Shown in pieces: positions 55,210 through 64,000 of a DNA stretch of 64,000 bases. The stretch comes from Fusobacterium varium (GTDB lineage Bacteria; Fusobacteriota; Fusobacteriia; Fusobacteriales; Fusobacteriaceae), in contig AP017968.1 in the NCBI GenBank assembly GCA_002356455.1, forward strand, positions 1,984,001-2,048,000. Reading direction: 5' to 3'. The notes beneath the pieces were generated by a model that did not search any database, was not told the origin of the DNA, and worked only from the letters and a program-made list of their open reading frames with translations. Both the position numbers and the translations under genes were made by a program. How positions within the stretch are numbered: the stretch's first letter is position 1; each line of letters begins with the position of its first letter.

Positions 55210-55812
55210 TTATTTATTTTTCCAAGGAAGTGTTTTTTCTTCCATTGTTAAATCATCTGCATTTTCTGTTACATAGTTGAATATCTTTTCAACTACTGTT
55301 AAATTGAAGTTAGGAGCATCAAAATAATATTTAAATTTTTCTATATCTTCCTTCCAATTTGGATAGTTTTTTTTATACTCATTCATAAATTCTTCTGTTG
55401 CTCCCAGTATTTCATAGTCTTCCATAGTTAATATTATTGCCCAATTTTTTTTTGAAGAATAAATTACGTTTTCAAGAAGTATTTCTAAGTTATTATATTC
55501 TTCATAAGAAATATTTTTATTTAAGGAGATTAAGCTATCTTCTTCAGTTAAAATAAATTCATTATTTTTATATCCTTCACTTAAATAAATATAAAAACAT
55601 TTTTCTCCAAATTGTTTCATTGTTTTTATAAGAGTTTCATATTGTTTCTGTGTTATATGAAAAGAATTTTCATCTTCTTCAAATTGAGATAAAATAAGTT
55701 TTTTAGGTATTAAATCATTATTAAAATTATTTATTTCATCAAAATTTGAATTTTTTATTAAAATTTGATATTTATTTTTAGCTTCTACAATATTTATTTT
55801 TGAGTTTTCCAT
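55210..55812 (-). CDS. putative immunity protein of the decayed toxin module
   Basis: A 200-aa acidic, soluble protein without signal peptide or membrane helices. It contains Glu/Asn-rich helices and ends VEKIFNYVTENADDLTMEE... No known immunity family recognised. Its start overlaps by 19 bases the end of a frameshifted toxin-tip remnant, and it is followed by a module-end hairpin, the layout of the intact CDI modules. I infer it is an immunity gene kept after its toxin decayed, which would protect against sister cells. GGAGG lies upstream of the ATG. Confidence 0.55.
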   Translation of the reverse strand: MENSKINIVEAKNKYQILIKNSNFDEINNFNNDLIPKKLILSQFEEDENSFHITQKQYETLIKTMKQFGEKCFYIYLSEGYKNNEFILTEEDSLISLNKNISYEEYNNLEILLENVIYSSKKNWAIILTMEDYEILGATEEFMNEYKKNYPNWKEDIEKFKYYFDAPNFNLTVVEKIFNYVTENADDLTMEEKTLPWKNK

Positions 55813-56172
55813 GTAAAGTCCTCCGTTTTTTCAATAAATTTTATTTTTTCTAATCCTTTTATTCCTTGTAAAGTTATTGTAGGAACATATTCAGAAGCTG
55901 GAGAAGAAACCGCTCTATATGAAAAAATAATTCCATCTTTATTTTTTCCTAAAATAGTTCCATTAGGAACTCTTTTTATTGTTTCTGATAGTACATGAGA
56001 ATCAAAAAAATTTTTAGCATCTTTATCATTTCATTAGTTACTTTCATATTTTCTCTATTCCTTACTAAAGAATACTTTTTTATTAAGAAAAAGTCTTGAT
56101 TTTTTATAATCATTTAAAATAACTATCATTATTTGAATTAATTATTTCTCCATTGTTAGCAAAGAAAAATAT
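55794..56172 (-). pseudogene. decayed CdiA-type toxin tip
   Basis: Protein-like sequence is spread over three frames. From the 5' side: FFFANNGEIINSNNDSYFK then a stop; a second frame with NDYKNQDFFLIKKYSLVRN and ENMKVTNEMI; then a third with DAKNFFDSHVLSETIKRVPN, ILGKNKDGIIFSYRAVSSPA and a final TEDFTWKTQK before a stop at 55794. At least two frameshifts separate the pieces and there is no start codon. It lies between the hairpin ending the previous module and the immunity-like gene, so it looks like a broken toxin tip. Toxin type unknown. Confidence 0.65.
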
Positions 56173-56191
56173 CTATTTAATCTTTTAATAA

Positions 56192-56216
56192 GTAGCCTAA
56201 AATTTTCTTAGGCTAC
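56192..56216 (-). repeat. module-end hairpin (b)
   Basis: GTAGCCTAA with TTAGGCTAC, just past the stop of the immunity gene at 56237. It shares the TTTATAG start and TTATTAA end with the other module-end hairpins. Confidence 0.75.
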
Positions 56217-56236
56217 CTATAAAACATTAAAGTTTT

Positions 56237-56764
56237 TTACTTTGTTTCTCTTTGTTCTAATATTAAATTTTTTATTATATTGTAATCATTTTCTGATAAA
56301 TCATATCCAAAGCTATAAGTTTTATTTTCATAAGTTAACTTCATTAATCTATATTTGTTAGGATTCAAAATTGAAAATAGAAACTTTGTAGGCATTTTTA
56401 AAGTTATATACATTCTTAAGCTTGTTTCAAATAAAGTGCTATATGACACATCGAGAAAATCATCATTGACTATTTTTATCTTTTTTAATGGAATTTTAAA
56501 AAAAGAATAAGTTATCAATATTTTATTTTTTTTTATAATCATTTCTTCATCAGCAAGATATGAAAGTCTATATGGAATAATACTTAAAATATGTAATCCT
56601 ACTCCAATAATAAAAAAATATATCATTATTTTATAGCTAAAAAATGGTAAACTTAGTAATGATATAAATAGAAGTATTATAAATTGTATAATCAAAGGAA
56701 CTCTTAAATATTTCCCATTATATTTTTTTATAATTACTTCATTTTTTGATTTTAATATTTTCAT
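56237..56764 (-). CDS. membrane immunity protein candidate
   Basis: About 175 aa. Two hydrophobic segments near residues 25-65 (VPLIIQFIILLFISLLSLPF and the following MIYFFIIGVGLHIL), then a cytoplasmic beta-rich domain of PH-like look (ITYSFFKIPLKKIKIV). Start chosen at 56764, because the upstream ATG at 56776 contains the GGAGG used as ribosome site. It overlaps the orphan toxin tip by 26 bases. A membrane-located immunity protein suggests that the orphan toxin acts at the inner membrane (inference). Confidence 0.6.
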   Translation of the reverse strand: MKILKSKNEVIIKKYNGKYLRVPLIIQFIILLFISLLSLPFFSYKIMIYFFIIGVGLHILSIIPYRLSYLADEEMIIKKNKILITYSFFKIPLKKIKIVNDDFLDVSYSTLFETSLRMYITLKMPTKFLFSILNPNKYRLMKLTYENKTYSFGYDLSENDYNIIKNLILEQRETK

Positions 56765-58052
56765 TATTGCCTCCATTTAGCTTTTCTTTTCTAATATTCC
56801 ATAATAATTTTCTTGATAAAATATCTATTTTTACTGCATTAGTAATCGCACTTTCTTTAGTAGCCGCTAAAACTTCAATTTCTTTAGCAGTTTCTATCAT
56901 TTGATTATTTATTTTTATACCTTCTATATTTCTTATGATTGAGCTATCAATACTTGTATGTACTTCTATTGATGGCATTCCTTCAGGGCTTATTCCTATA
57001 TTATATTTTATTCCCATAAAATTATTATTACTATCTAATAATATTTCTCCACCAAATATATTAACTGCTCCTCCTATCACCCTAGAATACCCTTCTATAT
57101 CTTTACTGCTATTGGCATGTGGTAAAATTACCATACTTGTTGAAGCTCCTAGTGAAGGTGTTCCAAATCCAATTCCAATATCAAATGTATTAACTTCATT
57201 TCCTTCACCTGTTTTAGTATCAATGACATAATATTGTGTCATTCCTACATTTACTCTTCCTATAACTGGTGCCCCAGCAATATTATTTGAACTATCAGAT
57301 ACAGCTATTTTCTCTTTATTTTCTTCAGGAATACCATCTATTATCTTCTGAGCCTCACTTCCACTTATATCTTTTCCTGCATATTTCTTTTGGAAGTTTT
57401 CTTCATACTCTGCTGTTGGTTCTTTTTGGCTTACTGCTCCTGATACTGTATTCTCCATTCTTTTTGCTGTACTTTCTGTATTTGTGTCATAACTATTAAA
57501 ATGTCCAAGTTCATGTGCTAATAAGCTTAATACTTTATCTGAATCTGCTGATGCTAGTACTTTTCTATCTATTACTATTTTATTATGATTTGGTGCTGCA
57601 AAAGCTTCCTGTCCTGGTGGAAGATCTCCTATTAGTATTTCTGGTATTTCCCCTTCGTATCCTACATTTAATGCAAAAAAATCTAACAAATCTTTTGTTC
57701 TATTTCCTTTTTCATTTAATTTATCAGCCAGTATTTCTCCATTTTCATCCAGTACTTTTTCATCAAGTTTTACTAATCCTGGATATTTCTCTGCTGTTTT
57801 TTTCAATATATTTCCATATATTTTTTCTTTAATTGTATTATTTTTTCCTCCTACTCCTGAATCTGTTATTCCTTCATATATTGCTTCCAGATAATCTCCA
57901 GCTTCTGCTATCTTATCTCTTTCTGCTTTATTCAAAAGATCAGTATGTAGGTCTACATCCAATACTCTGTCTTCATCTTTTGTTATTTCCTGCGCTTTAT
58001 TTATGTCAGTATTGAATCCTAATTCCTCAGCAGTTTTACTTTGTCCTGCTAT
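56739..58052 (-). pseudogene. orphan CdiA toxin tip (silent cassette)
   Basis: Open frame of about 438 codons with no ATG and no ribosome site; the first start-like codon is a TTG at 57962, and upstream of 58052 there are stops. It begins with TAEELGFNTDINKAQEITKD and VLDVDLHTDLLNKAERDKIA, nearly identical to the main CdiA. A pre-toxin domain with LLAHELGHFNSYD (57501-57515, zinc-metalloprotease-like) follows, then a different Gly/Asn-rich beta-type tip (DIGIGFGTPSLGAST, YNIGISPEGMPSIEV). It can be expressed only by recombination into the main gene or by another route. Toxin type not recognised. Confidence 0.75.
57895..58037 (-). repeat. 143-bp repeat, orphan copy
   Basis: Matches 61037-61179 at 136 of 143 bases by direct comparison (7 differences, 95%). 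It encodes the conserved pre-toxin entry segment and marks where orphan and main genes can recombine. Confidence 0.95.
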
Positions 58053-58066
58053 TCATAATGACTTAT

Positions 58067-58091
58067 TGAACAGCTCAAATATATTGAGCTG
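58067..58091 (-). repeat. module-end hairpin (c)
   Basis: ACAGCTCAA with TTGAGCTGT, just past the stop at 58107. Starts TTTATAG and ends TCAATAAG on the minus strand, like the other two. Confidence 0.75.
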
Positions 58092-58106
58092 TCTATAAAT
58101 TATTAA

Positions 58107-58718
58107 TTAAAAAGATTTAGTACTTTTTTTAAAAATGAAGATTTTTTTCTCATTAACCTTTTTATATTCTAAACTTTCTAATTTGTCTTCTATCTCTAAA
58201 ACAAACTCTTCAAATTTTTTACTCAAATATGAATAACTTACTTCTTCTAATTCTTCAGTAAAGTCATCAATTACTACATCTTCTTTCCCTGAAAAAATTT
58301 CTTTTTTCTTTAAGTTTTCAAATCTATTTATGATGTATTCTTCAAATGTATTTTCTTCTACTAATGAATATTCAGGCTCTTTGTTTTCTTTTATATTGAG
58401 ATGAATCACTCCAAAATCAACTCTTTCCATTGCATAAGAGCTATCACAATATAGATAGAATATATCATCTATCCCTTTTTTTATAGCTACATTGTATAAT
58501 TCTTTGAGTAAAATTTCATTATTTCTAAAAGTATTCAAATATTGCCAACACCCTTTGGAAAGAAGTATTCCCTTAGATTCATCTATATATTCAATTCCAT
58601 CATATTCTAATTCTAGCAATATTCCTATAAATTCCTCATCATCTAATAAATCATCTTTCATTAATCTATTGTCTTTTTTATAAATTATTTTCAAATATAC
58701 ATCCGTTATTTCTGCCAT
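58107..58718 (-). CDS. second immunity-like protein of the active module
   Basis: About 203 aa, very acidic, soluble, no signal peptide. Predicted alternating helices and strands with a long Glu/Lys helix at the end (FEEFVLEIEDKLESLEYKK). Not a family I recognise. Start at the ATG at 58718 with AAAGGAG upstream; the TTG two codons earlier lies closer to the site. It follows the Imm49-like gene by about 20 bases and precedes a module-end hairpin. Could be a second immunity protein or an accessory factor. Confidence 0.5.
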   Translation of the reverse strand: MAEITDVYLKIIYKKDNRLMKDDLLDDEEFIGILLELEYDGIEYIDESKGILLSKGCWQYLNTFRNNEILLKELYNVAIKKGIDDIFYLYCDSSYAMERVDFGVIHLNIKENKEPEYSLVEENTFEEYIINRFENLKKKEIFSGKEDVVIDDFTEELEEVSYSYLSKKFEEFVLEIEDKLESLEYKKVNEKKIFIFKKSTKSF

Positions 58719-58740
58719 GTTCAACTCCTTTTACTATAAT

Positions 58741-59598
58741 TTAATCCTTTGGAGAATATTTTTCAATCCATTCACTTTGAGGAGCATTATAGTCAAATTC
58801 CTTCATAAAATCATAAGGGTCTTCATATTCTTCATCTGGTAAAGGATCATATTTAATAAGTTCCTTTGGTGCAAGTTCATGATCTATCTCTAAATCATAC
58901 CCATGAATAGAGGCTATTTTTCCATACACTAATACTTGAAGTTGTAAATAAAAATTAAAATTTGGCATCATATTATATACAGCTATTTTTGCTGTTTTAG
59001 GAATTAATAATTTATTTAAAGCTTCTTTCATTTTATCAATATTTTTTTCTGCTAATCCTTGAAAAAATTCATAATCTAATATTCTTTTCTTCATATCTTT
59101 TGGAACATCATTTAAAAAGATATTACTTCTTTTTTTTAAATTTTCCCAATCTCCTTTTAGGGCTAATAAAGTATCTCTATTATGAAATAACAACATAGAA
59201 TTTCCTTTATGGTAATCTGTTTTTTCTTCATAGCAAATAATATCAATATTTTTTATCAAATAATTCATTAAATTTTTATTATCTGACATTAATATTGTAA
59301 AAAAATTACTTATATTATAACCTGAGTTTCCCCATCTTTTATTTCTTTTTCCAAGAATAGAAAGTTTTCCAGCAATATAACAATTTCTTTTAAAATTATT
59401 TATAGTTCTATTTTCAAAATAAGACATTGTGGCTTTTGATTCATAAAAATTTTCTAAACTCCACATACATGCAAAAGGATTTCCTTTCCTATATTTTATA
59501 TATTCTAAATCTTTTAATTCATCTTCATAATTCAAATTATTCTTTATCATTTCTTTCTCTTCATTAAATTCCTTCTTACTTTTGCATAAAAAATACAT
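58741..59598 (-). CDS. Imm49-family immunity protein
   Basis: A 285-aa all-helical soluble protein whose C-terminal half fits the immunity 49 family: a helical run with DYEFFQGLAEKNIDKMKEAL, then LQVLVYGKIASIHGYDLEID and APKELIKYDPLPDEEYEDP. It lies 15 bases after the cdiA stop, the normal place of the cognate immunity gene, and should neutralise the tip toxin in the cytoplasm. Family assignment is from recall of the pattern. Confidence 0.75.
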   Translation of the reverse strand: MYFLCKSKKEFNEEKEMIKNNLNYEDELKDLEYIKYRKGNPFACMWSLENFYESKATMSYFENRTINNFKRNCYIAGKLSILGKRNKRWGNSGYNISNFFTILMSDNKNLMNYLIKNIDIICYEEKTDYHKGNSMLLFHNRDTLLALKGDWENLKKRSNIFLNDVPKDMKKRILDYEFFQGLAEKNIDKMKEALNKLLIPKTAKIAVYNMMPNFNFYLQLQVLVYGKIASIHGYDLEIDHELAPKELIKYDPLPDEEYEDPYDFMKEFDYNAPQSEWIEKYSPKD

Positions 59599-59613
59599 AA
59601 ATCCCTCCTTATA

Positions 59614-62600
59614 TTAATCTGAAATTACCTCTACTGGTAAAAGAATTACTTTTCCATTAGTTTTATCTACCCCTATAACTCCTGTATTTATTTTATTATT
59701 TTTTAATTTTTCTAATAACAATTTCTTTGTTTCAGTATTTTTAATCTTTCGTGCCACTGCTTCTATCCATTCTGGTGAAAGTTGATTCTTTCCATCAGCT
59801 CCTTTTTTTAAAATACTAAAAGTTCCATCTTTAGACATTTGCTTACTATCTAATATGATTAATGAGCTTCCATCTTTAGAAACTAATATGTGATCTATTC
59901 CATTATTTGAACCATATTTCCCCCCCTCTATTAATGTATATTTTTTTTCTTTAGCCAATTTATTTACTAATTCTTCAGTTAATTCTCCACTATGGTCTCC
60001 TTCTTTTATAATCTTTTGAACTAACTTTTTATCTTCCAATGAATTTACTATTATTTCTTGTCCTGCATTTTTTATTTTAGTTTTATTAAATGTTCCACTA
60101 GAGTTTGGTGATACAACTTCATTTATAAATTCAAATTCTTTAGTTCCAGGTTTTAATCTTCCAATTACTTTTCCTGACTTTGAAACAATGTATTTTCCTG
60201 CTGGCGTACTTAAAACATATTTTCCTCCTATTTTAAGTAAAGCCCCTGCTGTCTCTCCTACTATAGCTCCTTCTATTTGTTCTAATATGAAATCTTTTGG
60301 AATTGGAGTAACAACCAATCTTCCATCTTTCATTTCATCTAATACTATTACTTTATTACCATTATAATAAAGTTGTCCATTTTTATTTTCTAAATTATTT
60401 ACTTCAACTATATCTGGAGCTCCAGCTGTCTGTGGAGAAAATACAAAATCAATAATTGTTCCTACTAATTTTTCTTTATATTCATCAGGAATTCTATTTT
60501 CTAGCTCTTTTGATTCTTCCAGACTTGGCAGATCCTTATATTTATCTTTTATTGAAGCCAGATATTCATTATAATCTTTTTCTTCTTCTGGTTTTATATT
60601 TTCTATTTTGCTTCCTATATTTTCTGCTGTTTTTTCATCTTTATCATATTTTACTAAATGACCTAATTCATGTCCTAGTTTTTGTAATACATCTGGACTA
60701 TTTAAGGAATCTTGACTTATAAAGATTATTTCTTTTCCATTTTTACTGTCTTCTGTTCTATAACCTTTACTGCTGTCTACTGCAAAGGATTTTTCTCCTA
60801 TATGTATTTCTGGCATTGGTCCTGTATATTTTCTGTCCTTTAAGAATCCTTCTACTAAGTCTGTCAATGCCATTCTTTTTTCTTCTAATGATATTTTTTC
60901 ATCAAGAAATAGTCCTGATACTCCTGATTTTTTTATATAGTCATTTAATAGATTCCCATATCTATTTTCTTTATATGTATTAAATATTCCACCATCATTT
61001 GAATTAATTATTGCTTCTGCCAGATCTCCTATTTTCTCTCCAGCTTGTGCTATCTTATCTCTTTCTGCTTTATTCAAAAGATCTGTATGTAGGTCTACAT
61101 CCAGTACTCTGTCTTCATCTTTTGTTATTTCCTGTGCTTTATTTATATCTGTATTGAATCCTAACTCCTCAGCAGTTTTCTCTTCTCCTTTTACTACAAA
61201 TTCTGTATTTACTGCTGTTGCATTTGTATCCTGTCTCTTATCTTGTCCTCCTGTTATTATTGAGACATCTGATACTCCTGCTCCTTTTATGTTGATTCCA
61301 CCACCACTGACTTTATTTGTATCTTTATCTTTCAGATGTTCTACTGTTACATTGTCAGCTTTTACTATCAGCTTATTTTCTTCGCTTTCAGACCCTATCA
61401 CCACTCCACTATTTGTGAAGTCTTTACTTTCTATTGTTCCCCCTTCTTTTGCTATTATACTTGTCTGATCACTTACCCAGTCCTTTTCTCCCTTTCCTTT
61501 ATTGTAATTTACATTTAATTCTGAAGGTAATGGAGTAAATTTGATGCTTCCACCTTTATTTTCTGATTTTGATGTTCCTGTATCTTTAGAAGATGAGATT
61601 ATTACCTCTTCTCCTTTTATCTCTACTCTGCCAGCTTCTACATTTGCTCCCTCATATTTTACTGTTTCTCCTGCTTCTGCTCTGTGAGTTCCTCCTACTT
61701 CAAATTTAGAGTTTACATTTGTTGTCCCTTCTCCCTTTCCTTTTCCTTTATTTTGAGACACAGTGACTCCACCTAAAATACCAGATGGATCTGTTGATAT
61801 ACTTAGATCAGCATTTATTCCACTAGATGAAGATTTACTTGAATAATTATATTTATCTTTTGAAGATTGAACAATTATATCTTTATCTGCTTTCAAGTTC
61901 AAATCTTTCTCTGTTTTGATATCAGTTCCTTCTATCAATACATTTCCTTCTGATGAAGTAATATTTATATCTCCATTAGATTCCAGTTTATTTTTTACAC
62001 TGTTCTCATTAGATGAATGTGATTCTGATTTACTTTTATTTATTCCAGCAGATACACTTATGTAATCATTTACATCTTTTGATATTCCACTTATATTTTC
62101 TAATGAAGAATTTTTAGAATCAGTTTTATAGTTATCAGAAGTTACTTTTCCAATAGCATCTGCTCCATCTTTTATAGCTCCTACCAGATCAGATGCAGTA
62201 TTAGCTATATCATATGAATTTCCACCAAAATCTGTAAGTTTATCTATATTCTTGACATTTTCTATTGTATTTGTGATAGAACTTTGAATTCCTACATTTA
62301 CCCCTATAGATGTAGATTTATGTTTTTCATCTACAGTAGTTTTGTTTTTAGCTGTAGTTAATTCTACTCCTTTTGTTCCACTTATGTCAATTCCCTCATT
62401 TCCATAGATATCTACAGATTTAAGTTCTGCTTTCCCTCCATCAGCTTCTATTGTGACTTTACCTTGAGACACAATATTTGAAGCTATATTTTCTGTGGCA
62501 GTAGTCTTTATCTCATCTTTAGATTTTCCATAAGAGAGACTTATTCCTCCACCACCAATAGACCCTGCAAAACCTTTTTTCTTTTGCTTTATCTCTTGGA

Positions 62601-64000
62601 ATGATTTTTCCTCTACTGGATTTATGCTGACATCTGTTCCTTTCAATGTTACATTTCCTGTAGATACTATTGTTACTCCTTCCAGCATGATTCCTTTATC
62701 TGCTACATATGTTGTTCCTCCTGTTCCAGATATAGTATTTGCTTTTATTGCATCTTCCTTATAGCTCTCACTAGATTTTGAACTTCCTGTCAGACCAAGG
62801 AATCCCTTTTTAGTAGTTTTCTTATAGCTGTAGTTAATATCTTTTACAGCTCCCTGTATAATATCTCCACCAGCATTGATTTCTGCTTTTCCTTCAGTTC
62901 CTGCCTGAATATTGCTTCCAATTATTGAAGTATTATTTCCACTTGCTATGTTGATATTTTCCCCTATTAAATTAGAACTGTTGTGAGAAGTTGTATATTT
63001 AATCTCAGTAGAAGACTTGCTTCTTCCAAAGCTTTTCTTTTTACTCTTCTGTTTCTCATAATAATCTGTATCTACTGATGCTGTTATATTTATATTTTCT
63101 CCTGCTGCTGCATTGAGATTATTTTCAGCTATAACATTTGAACCTTTGACATTTATATTTTTTTCTGCATTAAGAGTTACATTATTTCCTTCTATACTTC
63201 CACCAAAGTTTTTATTGCTCTCAGTAATAGTATAATTTTTACCTCCTCCTATTTTTTCATAATTATATATTTCTACTGTATCCAGATTTATATCTTTAGC
63301 ATTGATATTTAAATTATCTTCTGCCTTTACTAATGCCCCTGTATTCTCAAAATTTTCAGCAGCGTTAATATTTATATTGCCTCCTGTCATAGAAGCTGTA
63401 TTTTCCACTCTGGAAACAGTCTTCTTTCCACCAAGTACATTTTCTCTGTATATAGTCTTGTTTGCAATATTCCCCTTTAAAGATTCCAGATTCAAATCAT
63501 TTTCAGCATTAATTTCAGCTCCAATATTGCTTATATCTCCTACAGACACTATGTTTATATTATTTCCTTTGATTCCTGCCTTATAGTCTCCCAATACTGA
63601 TTTATTTAATAATTCATCAGTATTTATAGTAACATTTCCAGTTGATTGTATTTTACCAGTATTATTTACTGTTACAGCTGAAATATTTAGTGATTCTCCA
63701 GCATACAGACCACTTTGATTATCTCCTAATGAAGCTAAAGTTTCTTTAGATAGATATACTTTAGGCACAAGAACTTTTACTCCGTTTACTTCCTCTTCCA
63801 CATACCAGATGATGTCTTCTTTCAGATTATTTATCTGCTCTGCTGTTAAAGATGTTCCTATTGATAAATTCATATCTTCCATAGCTTTAACAGAGTTATC
63901 ATAAAGAATCTGCATCTGCTCTTTATCATTTGTAGCTCCATTTAAGTATCTTGCCCCTGTACTTTCTAGTATAGCTCTATTGACAAATTTTGTTTCAAAA
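59614..64000 (-). CDS. CdiA-like contact-dependent toxin, partial (3' end)
   Basis: C-terminal 1461 or so residues of a giant exoprotein; the frame is open across the right window edge. From about 64000 to 61200 it is filamentous-haemagglutinin-type beta-helix repeats (NINAAENFENTGALVKAEDN, NNVTLNAEKNINVKGS) with KKKSFGRSKS and KKGFLGLTGSSKSS linkers. Then comes the entry segment TAEELGFNTDINKAQEITKD, a pre-toxin domain with LGHELGHLVKYDKDE (60658-60672), and the tip. The tip has GIDHILVSKDG...LIILDSKQ (about 59841-59905), a PD-(D/E)XK-nuclease-like pattern, suggesting a DNase or RNase. Secretion partner (TpsB/CdiB) is not in the window. Confidence 0.88.
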   Translation of the reverse strand, partial: FETKFVNRAILESTGARYLNGATNDKEQMQILYDNSVKAMEDMNLSIGTSLTAEQINNLKEDIIWYVEEEVNGVKVLVPKVYLSKETLASLGDNQSGLYAGESLNISAVTVNNTGKIQSTGNVTINTDELLNKSVLGDYKAGIKGNNINIVSVGDISNIGAEINAENDLNLESLKGNIANKTIYRENVLGGKKTVSRVENTASMTGGNININAAENFENTGALVKAEDNLNINAKDINLDTVEIYNYEKIGGGKNYTITESNKNFGGSIEGNNVTLNAEKNINVKGSNVIAENNLNAAAGENINITASVDTDYYEKQKSKKKSFGRSKSSTEIKYTTSHNSSNLIGENINIASGNNTSIIGSNIQAGTEGKAEINAGGDIIQGAVKDINYSYKKTTKKGFLGLTGSSKSSESYKEDAIKANTISGTGGTTYVADKGIMLEGVTIVSTGNVTLKGTDVSINPVEEKSFQEIKQKKKGFAGSIGGGGISLSYGKSKDEIKTTATENIASNIVSQGKVTIEADGGKAELKSVDIYGNEGIDISGTKGVELTTAKNKTTVDEKHKSTSIGVNVGIQSSITNTIENVKNIDKLTDFGGNSYDIANTASDLVGAIKDGADAIGKVTSDNYKTDSKNSSLENISGISKDVNDYISVSAGINKSKSESHSSNENSVKNKLESNGDINITSSEGNVLIEGTDIKTEKDLNLKADKDIIVQSSKDKYNYSSKSSSSGINADLSISTDPSGILGGVTVSQNKGKGKGEGTTNVNSKFEVGGTHRAEAGETVKYEGANVEAGRVEIKGEEVIISSSKDTGTSKSENKGGSIKFTPLPSELNVNYNKGKGEKDWVSDQTSIIAKEGGTIESKDFTNSGVVIGSESEENKLIVKADNVTVEHLKDKDTNKVSGGGINIKGAGVSDVSIITGGQDKRQDTNATAVNTEFVVKGEEKTAEELGFNTDINKAQEITKDEDRVLDVDLHTDLLNKAERDKIAQAGEKIGDLAEAIINSNDGGIFNTYKENRYGNLLNDYIKKSGVSGLFLDEKISLEEKRMALTDLVEGFLKDRKYTGPMPEIHIGEKSFAVDSSKGYRTEDSKNGKEIIFISQDSLNSPDVLQKLGHELGHLVKYDKDEKTAENIGSKIENIKPEEEKDYNEYLASIKDKYKDLPSLEESKELENRIPDEYKEKLVGTIIDFVFSPQTAGAPDIVEVNNLENKNGQLYYNGNKVIVLDEMKDGRLVVTPIPKDFILEQIEGAIVGETAGALLKIGGKYVLSTPAGKYIVSKSGKVIGRLKPGTKEFEFINEVVSPNSSGTFNKTKIKNAGQEIIVNSLEDKKLVQKIIKEGDHSGELTEELVNKLAKEKKYTLIEGGKYGSNNGIDHILVSKDGSSLIILDSKQMSKDGTFSILKKGADGKNQLSPEWIEAVARKIKNTETKKLLLEKLKNNKINTGVIGVDKTNGKVILLPVEVISD
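61037..61179 (-). repeat. 143-bp repeat, copy in cdiA
   Basis: Partner of 57895-58037, same orientation, 3.1 kb apart. Sequence after it diverges fully between the two tips. Confidence 0.95.

Noticed and set aside
56739-57962. Independent gene starting at the TTG at 57962
   Set aside because: The frame and the homology to cdiA continue upstream to 58052 and no ribosome site precedes the TTG, so it is an orphan tip.

Overview
The window looks like a Fusobacterium chromosome, or that of a close relative. It is very AT-rich, with TTT/AAA-biased codons and strong GGAGG ribosome sites. It carries Gram-negative surface genes (lipoproteins and a CdiA/filamentous-haemagglutinin exoprotein) together with a strictly anaerobic, quinone-free type of redox metabolism. 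This identification is inferred from gene content; I could not run a search, and the species is not determined.

Layout. 1-7000, mostly minus strand: a NeuD-like acyltransferase; a set of exported proteins (flavodoxin, carboxymuconolactone-decarboxylase-like protein, cyclophilin-like protein) with a cupin protein and MerR- and LysR-type regulators; and a cardiolipin synthase. 7137-13020, plus strand: a three-reading-frame unit (degenerate SIR2-like protein, a frameshift-linked repeat protein and a small alarmone synthetase), then a lipoprotein and two drug/metabolite exporters. 13027-25933, minus: one de novo purine operon, fhs-purL-purE-purC-purF-purM-purN-purH-purD. Its leader holds a guanine-type riboswitch, a 27-codon small ORF and a terminator that overlaps the small ORF's stop codon. 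25992-31857, minus: aroE-aroQ, then a tripartite tricarboxylate-type transporter with glucarate dehydratase. 32125-43671, minus: one eleven-gene operon encoding HdrB-HdrC-HdrA, FlxD-FlxC-FlxB-FlxA, a soluble two-subunit fumarate reductase, a DcuC-type carrier and an M20 peptidase. 44154-48078: a DUF2628-like membrane protein, endonuclease V, an intact IS1182-family element and a GntR regulator. 48230-53395, minus: thiC-thiS-thiG-thiH-thiF-thiE under a TPP riboswitch with a visible terminator. 53452-54804: an alanine/glycine:Na+ symporter. 54846-64000, minus: the 3' end of a cdiA-like toxin gene, two immunity genes, an orphan toxin/immunity module and a third, decayed module with an intact immunity gene.

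How the genes work together. Fhs makes the 10-formyl-THF used by PurN and PurH, so its place at the head of the purine operon is logical. The Hdr-Flx proteins are the parts of a flavin-based electron-bifurcating complex. Co-transcription with a fumarate reductase that has no membrane anchor suggests NADH oxidation coupled to both ferredoxin and fumarate reduction. The CDI region shows how toxin tips are exchanged: a 143-bp, 95% identical repeat lies at the start of both the active and the orphan tip, and each module ends with the same kind of hairpin.

The strongest candidates for undescribed biology are: (1) the SIR2-like/frameshift/alarmone-synthetase unit, (2) the riboswitch-small-ORF-terminator leader of the purine operon, (3) the Hdr-Flx-fumarate reductase operon, and (4) the CDI cassette array with its metalloprotease-like pre-toxin domain.
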